From Bernardetiaceae bacterium (lineage in GTDB: Bacteria > Bacteroidota > Bacteroidia > Cytophagales > Thermoflexibacteraceae), in contig JANWWZ010000013.1 in the NCBI GenBank assembly GCA_025057115.1, forward strand, positions 23,259 to 87,258: a DNA stretch of 64,000 bases, read 5' to 3'. This document shows, piece by piece, positions 36,148 through 45,643 of this stretch; positions within the stretch are counted from its first letter, which is position 1; each line of letters starts with the position of its first letter. The translations under genes were made by a program, and so were the position numbers. Below the pieces are notes generated by a model. The model was not told the DNA's origin. It saw nothing but the letters and a program-made list of their open reading frames with translations, and did no database searches.

Positions 36148-36936
36148 GTGAGAAAGGTTGTTTACAATGGGCTCAATGGCATTGGCAAGGCAGGGCGAGT
36201 CGGAAATGTGTTTCTAATCTTACTCATTTGTGCAAATGCTGTAGTAATTGTATTAGAGTCCGAGCCAGCACTTAAAGAAACTTATGGCAATTTTTTTCAC
36301 TACTTTGACTTGTGTTCAGTAGCCTTATTTTCCGCAGAGTACCTCTTGCGCCTTTGGACTGTGGTAGAAAATCCCACCTATCGCCATCCCTTTTTTGGTA
36401 GGGTGCGCTACTTGGTTACTCCCATAGCAATCATAGATTTGCTTGCTGTATTGCCTTTCTACCTGCACCTGACCAATTTGTTCGACTTGCGCATATTGCG
36501 CATTTTGAGGGTATTAAGTATTTTCCGACTTTTTAAGATTATGCGCTATATGAGGGCTTTAAGCCTAATTACCAAAGTGCTAAGGGAACGCAAAGAAGGG
36601 TTAATCATTTCCACCATTTTGATGTTTTTCATGCTTTTGATTACCTCCGCTTTGATGTATTACGTAGAACATCAAGTCCAACCCGAAAAGTTTTCTAGCA
36701 TTCTTCGCACCATGTGGTGGGGTATTATAACTTTAACTACTGTTGGGTATGGAGACATGTACCCCATCACAGGCTTAGGCAAATTACTAGGAGGACTGAT
36801 TGCCGTCATTGGTGTAGGGCTTTTTGCCTTGCCAGCGGGTCTGATAGCCTCAGGCTTTTCAGAAGAGCTTAGCAAAGTTGCTGATAGGAAAAAAATCACA
36901 TGCCCTCATTGTGGCAAAGAAATTATAATTGAATAA
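36148..36936 (+). CDS. voltage-gated potassium channel with C-terminal zinc-ribbon-like tail
   Basis: Six-helix channel of 262 residues. The start is GTG at 36148, since no upstream ATG exists in frame. S1-S3 occupy about 20-105; S4 carries Arg115, Arg118, Arg121, Arg127 and Lys130 at three-residue spacing, a real voltage sensor; the selectivity filter TTVGYGD is at 197-203 between two pore helices. After S6 a short tail ends in CPHCGKEIIIE (252-262), a half zinc-ribbon with one CxxC, which could close through tetramerisation. TAACTTTA upstream (36136-36143) is a near -7 match. Confidence 0.9.
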   Translation: MRKVVYNGLNGIGKAGRVGNVFLILLICANAVVIVLESEPALKETYGNFFHYFDLCSVALFSAEYLLRLWTVVENPTYRHPFFGRVRYLVTPIAIIDLLAVLPFYLHLTNLFDLRILRILRVLSIFRLFKIMRYMRALSLITKVLRERKEGLIISTILMFFMLLITSALMYYVEHQVQPEKFSSILRTMWWGIITLTTVGYGDMYPITGLGKLLGGLIAVIGVGLFALPAGLIASGFSEELSKVADRKKITCPHCGKEIIIE

Positions 36937-37382
36937 CCTCCGAAACTTATTGCCAGCTCAAGAGAGACGCTTACGCTATTGCCTAATTTTTATAAAGTCA
37001 TTTTTTGCCGTTGTTCGCCTCTTTACGAATGCTGCGCTTTGTTCATGTCTTGAAAGACAACCCAACAGCATGGCTGCGAGCATTTTCTTTGGAAAGAGTA
37101 AAATATAATTGCGCTTTTTCGGTTCATTCTTACTTTTTGCGCTTTTAATCCAAGGAGTTGTTTGTAACAGCTAGGAGAGGAAAACTCTACACCAAGCCGA
37201 GTTGGCTAAAAAATCAACAAAAGACATGTTAAACTTACGCGTGAAAAAAATATTGAAAATTGGTTTTGATGTGCAAATTTTTGGCAGTTGGAGCTTTGGC
37301 GACAAAATGAAAAATTGCATTCAACTTTTGTCAATCAAAATTTATAATGCCCGTGATTTTCTGCTCCATTGTGCATTTGCTA
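36937..37382. other. intergenic stretch without a recognised gene
   Basis: About 450 bases between the channel and the transaldolase promoter. The only frame of note, at 37202-37405 (67 codons), runs through the promoter of the next gene, has no homology I recognise and is probably not coding. No tRNA, hairpin terminator or repeat was seen. A small RNA cannot be excluded by eye. Confidence 0.5.
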
Positions 37383-37390
37383 TAACTTTG
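37383..37390 (+). promoter_or_regulatory. -7 element for the transaldolase-CBS gene
   Basis: TAACTTTG is an exact match, 43 bases before the ATG. The -33 position reads TTCTG and not TTG. Confidence 0.5.
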
Positions 37391-37433
37391 CCGACCTCAG
37401 CGTAGTCTGTTCCAACACAAGAAAAGGCGAACG

Positions 37434-38447
37434 ATGGAACTTTATTTAGATTCTGTTGATTTTCGGGAGATTGAACAAGCAATGAAACTGGGCTTCGTAG
37501 CTGGACTGACTACCACGCCCACCTTTATGCATCGCGAAGGTATTACCGATATTGACGGTACCATTTTGAAACTCTCGCGCATGGTGCCTATTCTTCAGGT
37601 GGAAGCTCTTGGAGAAACGGCAGATGCTATTTGTGCAGAAGCTAAACGCCTGCTGTCATTGGGTTTAGATCCTCAAAAAACGGTTTTCAAAATTCCCGTT
37701 TCTCTTGAGGGCGTGACTGCTTGCAAACGTCTCACAACTGAAGGGATTAGAGTCAATATTCATTTAGTGTATACCCTACAGCAGGCTTACATGGCAATGG
37801 CTGCTGGGGCTACTTACATTTGTCCTCTCGTAGGGCGGCTTCAGGATCAAGGTCATGACGCGCTAGCGCTCATAGAGCAGTGCGTAAAAGCTGTTAATTA
37901 TTATGGCTATAGCTCTAAGATTATGTTTTCCTCTGTTCGGCACGCCGAGCATGTGCGCAATGCCATCAACTTAGGCGTTCATGCTTGTACTGTGCCGTGG
38001 AAGGTGATGAAGGCACTTACAGAAAACAACTTCACTACCTTAGGAACGCAACAATTTATAGAACATACCAAACTTATTACCTTGCGGGTAAAAGATATCA
38101 TGAACGGAGAAAATCCAATAGTGCAAGCCCATCAAACGGTAATGGAAGCATTAGTAGTGATGACAAAAGCAGGATTTGGCGCAGTTACGGTAGTGAATGA
38201 GGATGGCACGGTAAAAGGAGTGTTCACTGATGGCGATTTGCGTCGCACTCTAGAGCGCGGCGAGGATATTTTGCACAAAAAAATGAGCGAACTTTCCTAT
38301 AAACAACCCATCACCATTGCCCCGCAAGCTCTTTTATTCGAAGCAGCCGAAATGTTTAAAAAAACACAAGTGGACACTATTGTAGTGGCTGACAACAACC
38401 GACCTTTAGGAATGATTGACGTGCAAGATATTGTAAAACTGAGCTAA
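37434..38447 (+). CDS. transaldolase/fructose-6-phosphate aldolase-like domain fused to a KdsD-type CBS pair
   Basis: Protein of 337 residues in two parts. Residues 1-215 match small transaldolases (MELYLDSVDF, GLTTTPT, and the Schiff-base Lys86 in VFKIPVSLEG; AGATYICPLVGRLQDQG follows). Residues 220-337 are two CBS motifs whose closest look is the C-terminal half of arabinose-5-phosphate isomerase KdsD/KpsF (VKDIMNGEN..., GVFTDGDLRRTLERGED). The CBS pair probably senses a nucleotide or sugar nucleotide. The next gene, 21 bases on, is KdsC-like. The combination suggests a sugar-phosphate or ulosonic-acid pathway; the reaction is not assigned. Confidence 0.85.
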   Translation: MELYLDSVDFREIEQAMKLGFVAGLTTTPTFMHREGITDIDGTILKLSRMVPILQVEALGETADAICAEAKRLLSLGLDPQKTVFKIPVSLEGVTACKRLTTEGIRVNIHLVYTLQQAYMAMAAGATYICPLVGRLQDQGHDALALIEQCVKAVNYYGYSSKIMFSSVRHAEHVRNAINLGVHACTVPWKVMKALTENNFTTLGTQQFIEHTKLITLRVKDIMNGENPIVQAHQTVMEALVVMTKAGFGAVTVVNEDGTVKGVFTDGDLRRTLERGEDILHKKMSELSYKQPITIAPQALLFEAAEMFKKTQVDTIVVADNNRPLGMIDVQDIVKLS

Positions 38448-38468
38448 CCCCGTATCGGTTTATGATGC

Positions 38469-39182
38469 ATGTTGCTTGAAGAAGTAGTTAAGTTGTTCGA
38501 AGCACTTGGAGGAGAGTTTTTCACTTGTCCCCAAGTGATACAAAGCCGTATTACTCAGCTCAAGGCCGTCATTTTTGATTGGGATGGCGTATTTAACAGC
38601 GGCACAAAGAGCAAGGAAATCGGCAGTTCCTTTGCAGAGCCCGATGCAGCAGGCACTAACTATCTTCGGTTAGGTTTATGGCTGCTTACTGGCGTTATGC
38701 CTAAAGTATTTATCATCACGGGTGAATACAATCTTTCGGCTTTTCAGTTAGCTCAACGCGAGCATTTTAATGGAGTTTGTTTTCGCTTTACTGAAAAAAT
38801 GAAGGCATTGGAATGGCTTTCTCACTGCGAAAGCATCGCTCCTCAGACAACAGCTTTTGTCTTTGACGATGTGCTAGATCTGGCAATAGCCTCTACGTGT
38901 GTCTTGCGAATCATGGTAAGGCGAAGAGCTAGTCCATTGCTTGCTGCTTATGTAAAGCAAAACCATCTTGCTGATTACATAACTGGTTGCATGGGAGGAG
39001 AGCATGCTGTGCGGGAAACCTGTGAGTTAATTTTGGGACTCGGCAACTGCTATGAAAAAGTGCTCTACCACCGAATCAACTATTCAGAGCAATATCAACA
39101 GTTTTTAAGCGCCAAAAAATCCATCGTGCCGCGCTTTTTTACTTGGCAGTGCGACAAAGTACAAGAAGTATTCCCCACCTAG
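38469..39182 (+). CDS. KdsC-like HAD phosphatase
   Basis: HAD-superfamily protein of 237 residues, longer than KdsC by an N-terminal extension of about 30 and a C-terminal one of about 40. HAD motif I is VIFDWDGVFNSG (Asp-Trp-Asp), motif II IITGEYN, and motif IV FVFDDVLDLAI. The region VKQNHLADYITGCMGGEHAVRETCELIL closely follows KdsC, the phosphatase of 3-deoxy-octulosonate-8-phosphate. The KdsC loop GDD reads FDD here, so activity is probable and substrate altered. Follows the transaldolase-CBS gene; its last 4 bases overlap the convergent tatC stop. Start at the ATG at 38469; a TTG-led variant is possible. Confidence 0.78.
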   Translation: MLLEEVVKLFEALGGEFFTCPQVIQSRITQLKAVIFDWDGVFNSGTKSKEIGSSFAEPDAAGTNYLRLGLWLLTGVMPKVFIITGEYNLSAFQLAQREHFNGVCFRFTEKMKALEWLSHCESIAPQTTAFVFDDVLDLAIASTCVLRIMVRRRASPLLAAYVKQNHLADYITGCMGGEHAVRETCELILGLGNCYEKVLYHRINYSEQYQQFLSAKKSIVPRFFTWQCDKVQEVFPT

Positions 39183-40033
39183 TCTTGCCATTGGTCTAAG
39201 GGAGTGGTGGGGTAGTTGCTCGAAGTAGGTTTTTTTTCCTGTAGTGCTTCTGCTTGGCGATTGCGCTTTTCTACCAAAGCCACTACTCCTATGCTAATTT
39301 CATAAAGCAACATCAATGGCAAAGCAATTAATATTTGACTAATTACGTCAGGAGGAGTAATTACCGCAGCGATGATGAGCACAATTACGATGGCATGGCG
39401 GCGATAGTGGCGCATAAAACTTGCCGAAAGCAAACCTATTTTAGCAAAGAAATACGCCACCATCGGCAGTTGGAACATCAATCCCGTGCCTAGGACTAAT
39501 GTTGTAAGGGTGGATATGTAGGAAATAATATCAAACTCGTTGGAAATAGAAGGGTCCAACTGATAATTGGCCAGAAATTGAATAGAAAGCGGAGCAACGA
39601 CGTAATATCCGAATAATATTCCTAGCAAAAACAGCAAAGAAACGAAAAAAGTAGCTCCACGAGCAACTCTCCGTTCGTTAGGGTAAAGACCTGGCTTGAC
39701 AAAGCGCCAAATTTCCCAAAAGGCGTAAGGAAATGCACAAATTAACCCAATCACAACAGAAGAGAGCAAGTGCATGGTAAATTGCCCTGTCATTTGCCGA
39801 CTTTGGAGCTTAAAGTTGATTTTTTCGATGCAAGTGGCTTTTGAAAGACTACATAGCAGGCGATAAGTAGGAAAATCTACCTTAGAAGGTCCTAAAATCA
39901 GCTTGCCATACACAAAGTCTTTAGATACAAAGGCCAGGATTGCAAAAACAGCCACCGAGGCAATGGCGCGAATTAAATGCCAGCGCAATTCCTCGAGGTG
40001 GTCCAAAAATGACATCTCTTTTTCATCAATCAT
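39179..40033 (-). CDS. tatC: twin-arginine translocase subunit TatC
   Basis: TatC recognises twin-arginine signal peptides at the cytoplasmic membrane. The 284-residue protein begins MSFLDHLEELRWHL-like (MIDEKEMSFLDHLEELRWHL), the family hallmark, with six hydrophobic helices and the conserved FAFPYAFWEIWRFVKPGLYP-like segment (AFPYAFWEIWRFVKPGLYPN). A longer loop after helix 1 (SLSKATCIEKINFKLQSR) is a Bacteroidota trait. The start overlaps the ileS stop by ATGA (40030-40033), so both are co-translated. TatA/B is not in the window. Confidence 0.94.
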   Translation of the reverse strand: MIDEKEMSFLDHLEELRWHLIRAIASVAVFAILAFVSKDFVYGKLILGPSKVDFPTYRLLCSLSKATCIEKINFKLQSRQMTGQFTMHLLSSVVIGLICAFPYAFWEIWRFVKPGLYPNERRVARGATFFVSLLFLLGILFGYYVVAPLSIQFLANYQLDPSISNEFDIISYISTLTTLVLGTGLMFQLPMVAYFFAKIGLLSASFMRHYRRHAIVIVLIIAAVITPPDVISQILIALPLMLLYEISIGVVALVEKRNRQAEALQEKKPTSSNYPTTPLDQWQD

Positions 40034-43000
40034 GCTTTAGAAATGCTTATAGGGGTCATGAATTCGTCTATTTCATAGCTTGCTATTCCATTTATGTTAT
40101 CGGAAAGTTCAATGGAAAGAGCTTGCGTCTCTGCTTTGATGTATTGACCGAATTCTGCTATTGCTTCGTTTATTAGCCGTTGGTGGTTTCCTATTATTAC
40201 GTGGATTTTATCTTGCACATCTAATCCTGCTTCTTTGCGCAAATTTTGAATGCGGTTGACCAGGTCGCGGGCAATGCCTTCCTTGCGCAAAGTGGGCGTA
40301 ATAGTAACATCCAGCGCTACGGTAATGCCTTGCTGAGTAGCGGACGCCCAGCCTGGAATATCCGCCGATTCGATCAAAGTATCATCAGGGGTGAGAATAA
40401 TTTCTCCTACCTCGGTGGAAATGGTCATTTGTCCAGCTTTTTGGAAAGCAGTAATGTCACTGGTTTGCATTGTTGCCAGGTGTTCTTGGATGGCTTTCAT
40501 TTGCTTTCCTAGACCTCTTTTTGCCAGCACAGAGAAATTAGGTTTGATTTTCTTGGTTACTAATCCTTCAGCATCATCTATAAACTCGATGCTTTTGACA
40601 TTAGTTTCCGCCATAATCAAATCACTTACCTGGCGCACGTACTCTTTAAAGGTATGGCTAAGAGCAGGCAAGAGCATTTTTTGCAACGGCAATCGAACGC
40701 GGAGTTTTTTCTCTTTTCGGATAGAGTGAGCTAGAGAACAAATGGTTTGCGCCAGTTGCATTTTTTCTTCTAAGGCAGGATTGTCAAACTCGGGGTGTGC
40801 AACGGGGAAGTCCGTCAAGTGAACTGAAATAGCCTTTTCTTGAGCAGTGACATTGTTCAAATCTCGGAAAAGCAGGTCAGCATAGAAAGGTGCAATAGGA
40901 GACATCAATTTGGCTACTGTAATAAGGCACCTGTACAGGGTTTGGTAAGCCGCAATTTTGTCGGTGTTGTACTCGCTTTTCCAAAAGCGTTTGCGGTTCA
41001 GTCGCACATACCAGTTGCTTAGTTCTTCAACAACGAAATGGAGAATAGCTCTTGCTGCATTAGTGGGCTCGTAATTGCTATAGGCTTCCTCTGTTTGCCT
41101 AATGACAGCATTGAGACGAGAAAGAATCCAGCGATCGCTTTCGGTGCGTTGGTCTAGAGGAACTTCGCTTTCTTGGTAGGAGAAATGGTCCAAGTTAGCA
41201 TATAGGGCAAAAAAGTTGTAAGTGTTCTGCAAAGTGCCAAAAAATCTGCGCTGCATTTCAGCAAGACCCTCTAGGTTAAAGCGCAAATTTTCCCAAGGAG
41301 CAGCGTTGGCAATCATGTACCAGCGAACAGCATCAGGTCCGTATTTTCTCACTGTCTGGAAAGGATCAATTATATTGCCCAGGCGCTTGCTCATTTTTTC
41401 GCCATTGGCATCTAGTACCAAGCCTGTAGAAATGACATTTTTAAAAGCGATGCTGTCAAATACCAAAGTTGCAATGACGTGCAAAGTGAAAAACCAACCA
41501 CGTGTTTGGTCTAAGCCTTCGCAGATAAAGTCAGCAGGGAATTTTATGCCTTGGTCTATCAGGTCCGCATTTTCAAATGGGTAATGCCACTGAGCGTAAG
41601 GCATAGCACCGCTATCAAACCAAACGTCTACCAAGTCTGGTTCGCGGTACATAGGCTTACCTGAAGGGGATACTAGTACAATTTCATCTACGTAAGGACG
41701 GTGCAAGTCAGGTAACTCTGTAGGTTGATGAAGCCCCAGTTGGACATTGGCTTTTTGAATTTCTGCTTTCAACTCGGCAAGAGAACCAATGCAGATTTCC
41801 TCGCTGCCATCTTGGGTGCGCCAGATGGGTAGGGGAGTACCCCAAAACCGACTGCGGCTCAAATTCCAGTCTACTAAGTTTTCCAGCCAATTTCCGAAAC
41901 GCCCTGTGCCCGTGGATTCTGGCTTCCAGTGGATGGTTTTATTAAGAGCTATTAAGCGATCTTTTAGAGCAGTAGTGCGCACAAACCAGCTTTCTAAGGG
42001 GAAGTACAAAATGGGCTTATCAGTGCGCCAGCAATGGGGGTAAGTATGTTCATATTTTTCTACGCGAAAGGCTTTGTTTTGCTCTTTGAGGATGATTGAA
42101 ATAATTACGTCAGTGGACTTGTAATTTGGTTGGGATTCGTCTTCTTCCAGATAATTTTTAACATAAAAATCGCTTTTTCCCAGTGGTTTGTGCGTCTTGA
42201 TGCCATAGGCTTGCACCAACTCGGCTAGCTTTTCTCCGATGGCATCTACGAACTTGCCTTTTTTATCTACTGTTGGTTGATAATTTCCATTTTCATCGGC
42301 AACAAGCAGGGCAGGAATGTTATACTGCTTAGCAAGGCGGGCATCGTCTGCCCCAAAAGTAGGGGAAATGTGCACAATACCTGACCCTTCTTGAGTAGTT
42401 ACGAAGTCAGCTGCGTATACTTTGAACGCATTTTGTTGATTTTCGTGAGGTTGAACAAATGGAAGCAACTGTTCATATTCCAACCCTACCAGTATCTCTC
42501 CTTTGAACTCTTCTACAATTACATAGGGAATTTTCTTGTCGTCTCTTCCTTCTACAAAATCGTTGCGATTGACGTAATTGCTACCCAGAATGTAGTCGAA
42601 TCTTTCTTTGGCGAAAATAATATTTACTGGTTGTTGGGTGTATTGGTTGTGCGTTTTGACCTTGAGATAAGTAATATCCTTTCCTACGGCTAAAGCAGTA
42701 TTAGAGGGCAAAGTCCAAGGCGTAGTGGTCCATGCTAATAAATAGTCGTTATCCGTGCCCTTGATTTTAAATTGAGCAATCACAGAGGTATCTTTTACTT
42801 GTCGATAGCAACCAGGCTGATTGAGTTCGTGGGAGCTAAGCCCTGTTCCAGCGGCGGGAGAGTAAGGCTGAATAGTGTAACCTTTGTAAAGTAGCCCTTT
42901 TTGGTAGAGTTGTTTGAGCAGCCACCAGCAAGACTCTATGTATTCATTAGTAAAGGTAATGTAAGGATTTTCTAAATCTACCCAAAAGCCGATGAGTCGA

Positions 43001-43413
43001 GTAATTTCTTCCCATTCAGCTTTGTACCGCATAACTGCTTGGCGGCATTTTTGATTGTACTCTACTATGCTAATTTTTTTGCCAATGTCTTCTTTTTTAA
43101 TGCCCAATTCCTTTTCTACCTGTAATTCTATAGGCAAACCATGAGTATCCCAGCCGCTTTTGCGTTCTACGCGATATCCTTTTAGAGTTTTGTAACGACA
43201 AAAAATATCTTTGATAGTGCGGGCCATGACATGGTGAATGCCAGGATCACCATTTGCTGAAGGTGGACCTTCGTAGAACACAAAAGGTCGATCTGCTGGG
43301 CGCGAGTCGATAGACCGCTGAAAAATGTGGTGTGTATCCCAAAAGTGCAATATTTCCTCCCCTGCTTTTGTGCACAATTCAGTAACAGATTGCTTATATT
43401 CTCGATACGGCAT
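40030..43413 (-). CDS. ileS: isoleucyl-tRNA synthetase, long eukaryote-like (type 2) form
   Basis: Charges tRNA-Ile. The start at 43413 gives MPYREYKQ..., matching the family N-terminus; the ATG at 43446 would add 11 residues. The class I HIGH region is GDPGIHHVMART and the KMSKS loop GEKMSKRLGN. Editing-domain Thr-rich and Asp motifs (WTTTPWTLPSNTALAV, GIVHISPTFGADD) are present. The 1127 residues and the long C-terminal domain with two beta-rich lobes (about 900-1127) mark the IleS2 type, often less sensitive to mupirocin; resistance is inference only. Operon with tatC. Confidence 0.95.
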   Translation of the reverse strand: MPYREYKQSVTELCTKAGEEILHFWDTHHIFQRSIDSRPADRPFVFYEGPPSANGDPGIHHVMARTIKDIFCRYKTLKGYRVERKSGWDTHGLPIELQVEKELGIKKEDIGKKISIVEYNQKCRQAVMRYKAEWEEITRLIGFWVDLENPYITFTNEYIESCWWLLKQLYQKGLLYKGYTIQPYSPAAGTGLSSHELNQPGCYRQVKDTSVIAQFKIKGTDNDYLLAWTTTPWTLPSNTALAVGKDITYLKVKTHNQYTQQPVNIIFAKERFDYILGSNYVNRNDFVEGRDDKKIPYVIVEEFKGEILVGLEYEQLLPFVQPHENQQNAFKVYAADFVTTQEGSGIVHISPTFGADDARLAKQYNIPALLVADENGNYQPTVDKKGKFVDAIGEKLAELVQAYGIKTHKPLGKSDFYVKNYLEEDESQPNYKSTDVIISIILKEQNKAFRVEKYEHTYPHCWRTDKPILYFPLESWFVRTTALKDRLIALNKTIHWKPESTGTGRFGNWLENLVDWNLSRSRFWGTPLPIWRTQDGSEEICIGSLAELKAEIQKANVQLGLHQPTELPDLHRPYVDEIVLVSPSGKPMYREPDLVDVWFDSGAMPYAQWHYPFENADLIDQGIKFPADFICEGLDQTRGWFFTLHVIATLVFDSIAFKNVISTGLVLDANGEKMSKRLGNIIDPFQTVRKYGPDAVRWYMIANAAPWENLRFNLEGLAEMQRRFFGTLQNTYNFFALYANLDHFSYQESEVPLDQRTESDRWILSRLNAVIRQTEEAYSNYEPTNAARAILHFVVEELSNWYVRLNRKRFWKSEYNTDKIAAYQTLYRCLITVAKLMSPIAPFYADLLFRDLNNVTAQEKAISVHLTDFPVAHPEFDNPALEEKMQLAQTICSLAHSIRKEKKLRVRLPLQKMLLPALSHTFKEYVRQVSDLIMAETNVKSIEFIDDAEGLVTKKIKPNFSVLAKRGLGKQMKAIQEHLATMQTSDITAFQKAGQMTISTEVGEIILTPDDTLIESADIPGWASATQQGITVALDVTITPTLRKEGIARDLVNRIQNLRKEAGLDVQDKIHVIIGNHQRLINEAIAEFGQYIKAETQALSIELSDNINGIASYEIDEFMTPISISKA

Positions 43414-43471
43414 AGTTGATTGCTTTGATGGGGTTACTTGAACCACTTGTATCCAGTTCGAAGTTGGCTAG

Positions 43472-43479
43472 CAAAGATA
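43472..43479 (-). promoter_or_regulatory. -7 element for ileS-tatC
   Basis: Minus-strand TATCTTTG (43479 to 43472) fits TAnnTTTG. It lies 59 bases before the start at 43413. No well-spaced TTG. Confidence 0.4.
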
Positions 43480-43511
43480 GGTGTTTTTTGAGGCAAGGCG
43501 TTGGAGGGCAG

Positions 43512-45338
43512 TTAAAAAGTAGGTACCAGTGGTGCAGTAGTTTTCCAAGCAGGAGAGGTATTTTCCTTTAGAAGAGGTAAGGAAATGTAAAAAATAGACC
43601 CTTGCGGTTGATTGTCTTCGCACCAGACATTGCCATTGTGCATTTCTACCCATTGTTTTACGATGGAAAGTCCCAAACCTGTGGAACTTTCTCCTTCTGT
43701 ACCTAGCCGACGTGCTTTTCCGAACTGCTCAAAGAGATATTTTTTTAGTTCGTCGGGCACTCCTATTCCTGTGTCAGCCACGGCTATCAAAGCAAAGTCT
43801 CCTGACTTTTCTACTGAGACGGTAATTTTTCCGCCAATAGGTGTAAATTTAATAGCATTTACTACTAAATTTTCTACTGAACGAGCAATTTTATCAGGTA
43901 CTATGTTTACAATAATTTCACTGGTGGCGGGTTTCAATTGCAGTAGAATGCCTTTTTTGCTTGCTCGGTATATTTGCGGGGTAATGGTTTGTTCTACTAA
44001 TGCATGTAAGTCAGTAGGTTTTCCAGAAAGTTGTACTACTTGCCGCCGAGCGCAAAGCTCCATTAAGTCATTAATAATTTCGATAGTGCGCTCTTGGCTA
44101 TAGCGCATCATCTCTTGGTATTGTAGCAATATTTTTTGACTTTCTCCGTAGTTGTGTTTTCTAATCTCTATAGCTGCTAAATCCAATAATTGTAGGGTGC
44201 TTGCAACGGGATTTTTTAAGTCATGGCTCACCATGGCAATGATGCGATCTTTTTCAGCAATGGCTTGCAGTAACTGCCTTTCAGTTTGCTTGCTAGTAGT
44301 AATATCTTTCACAATTCCTTTACTTTGAAAAAATTTTTTTCCAGGAACAGGCACAGATTCGGTACAATGGACGGATATCCATCGCTCTCCAAGGTGGGGA
44401 TGAAGGCGAAAGTCGAAAGTATACTTTCCACCTTCTTTAATACCTCTGAGTAAATTTTCAAGAACGAATTCCAGATCTTCAGGATGTACAATGCTGGAAA
44501 TGAGTTGTTCGTCAATAGTTGCGCCTACAGGAACATGAAGAATTTCATAAGTTTCTCTACTCCAGCGCGGTTTTCCTTCGGCAGTAAATTCCCAAAAACC
44601 TATTCCAGCAATTTTTTGTGCAATCCTCAGCTCTTCTTCGCGCTTGAGCAGTTTTTGCTGTGTACGGCGGTTAAGTTCTATTTTATGCAACAAGTTTTCA
44701 TAAGTATGCTTATTGAATTCCACCAGCAACCATGCCGCATAAGTAAACAAAATAAAGTAAACCAGCGTAGTTACATTTGAATAGAGCTTAATTTCCTCAG
44801 CAGGGCGCTGAATAGAGGGAATAAAAGGTATATCCACAAAGAGAATTACAAGCAAAGTAAGCAAAGGAAATGAAATGGCAAATATTTTTTCCGCCTTTGC
44901 ATGACGCGGTGCAATTGCCAACCCTAACGGCGAAATTAGGAAAAGCACTATGTAAGTATTAAGATGATGACTTTCGCGATAATGGATATACGCACTTATC
45001 AAGCAAACAAAAGCCACAAACAAAGGTCGGGCAACGAAATCATATCCTTTTTTATTAAATAAAATCAGCACCCAACAACCTACAGCGAAAGCCACTACGA
45101 TGGCAGCTCTTTCAGCGAAGTTGCTATGGAATCCTGTGAGGACTGTAGAAAGTAGGGCTAAAAATGGCAAGTAGAATAAAATTTTATTGAATGTTCTAAG
45201 TTGCCTCAGTTCGTAATCATTGCGTCCCTCTCGAGGGACGTCACTGAGAATTGCATCGATTTGCCTAAAGAGAAGTTGGCGCAATCTGCGTTTTACGAAA
45301 CGAGGAATTTTATACCATCGTGAAGATTTTTCCGACAT
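43512..45338 (-). CDS. membrane-bound PAS histidine kinase, orphan
   Basis: Sensor kinase of 608 residues. After a cytoplasmic N-terminus (1-45), five or six membrane segments occupy about 46-205. A PAS domain follows (about 235-350, RIAQKIAGIGFWEFTAEGKP through VKDITTSKQTERQ). The dimerisation helix has the H-box IAMVSHDLKNPVAS, and HATPase_c shows VNAIKFTPIGGK (N-box), VADTGIGVPDELKKYLFEQFG and GLGLSIVKQW. No response regulator is adjacent, so the partner lies elsewhere. The transmembrane part could bind a ligand in the membrane; none is suggested. Confidence 0.92.
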   Translation of the reverse strand: MSEKSSRWYKIPRFVKRRLRQLLFRQIDAILSDVPREGRNDYELRQLRTFNKILFYLPFLALLSTVLTGFHSNFAERAAIVVAFAVGCWVLILFNKKGYDFVARPLFVAFVCLISAYIHYRESHHLNTYIVLFLISPLGLAIAPRHAKAEKIFAISFPLLTLLVILFVDIPFIPSIQRPAEEIKLYSNVTTLVYFILFTYAAWLLVEFNKHTYENLLHKIELNRRTQQKLLKREEELRIAQKIAGIGFWEFTAEGKPRWSRETYEILHVPVGATIDEQLISSIVHPEDLEFVLENLLRGIKEGGKYTFDFRLHPHLGERWISVHCTESVPVPGKKFFQSKGIVKDITTSKQTERQLLQAIAEKDRIIAMVSHDLKNPVASTLQLLDLAAIEIRKHNYGESQKILLQYQEMMRYSQERTIEIINDLMELCARRQVVQLSGKPTDLHALVEQTITPQIYRASKKGILLQLKPATSEIIVNIVPDKIARSVENLVVNAIKFTPIGGKITVSVEKSGDFALIAVADTGIGVPDELKKYLFEQFGKARRLGTEGESSTGLGLSIVKQWVEMHNGNVWCEDNQPQGSIFYISLPLLKENTSPAWKTTAPLVPTF

Positions 45339-45643
45339 AGATTCAAAATAACAGATGACATAGTAAGATAATTTTAACCAAAAGTTGATTTAGTAGCTGG
45401 TTTTTGTTAGGTAATTTAGATTGAGAGCTTTAATTTAAGAAGTGGCAACTTTTCTGCCATTGTTTGCATGCCTTTAATATAACAATTGGCATCATTACTA
45501 TTAAAAAAGCAAATGTTAAAGAAGTCAATTAAATGTCAATTGTGCGATTACTTCATTGAATTTTAGAGGTCTTCCTATATCAGGGGAGGTTAAATTTGCT
45601 AAAACAAGTTGAAATAATCGTGATGAATAGCTAATCAAGAATA
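45339..45643. other. intergenic stretch without a recognised gene
   Basis: About 300 AT-rich bases before the kinase start. I find no exact minus-strand TAnnTTTG, no hairpin with a T tract and no convincing frame; a 65-codon frame on the minus strand (45525-45722) overlaps the adjacent terminator and is rejected. Confidence 0.5.

Noticed and set aside
37202..37405. 67-codon plus-strand frame
   Set aside because: It crosses the -7 element of the transaldolase gene, has no recognised domain and mixed hydrophobicity; it reads like a chance frame in AT-rich DNA.
43612..44103. 163-codon plus-strand frame inside the histidine kinase
   Set aside because: Antisense shadow of the HATPase domain; no recognisable motif.
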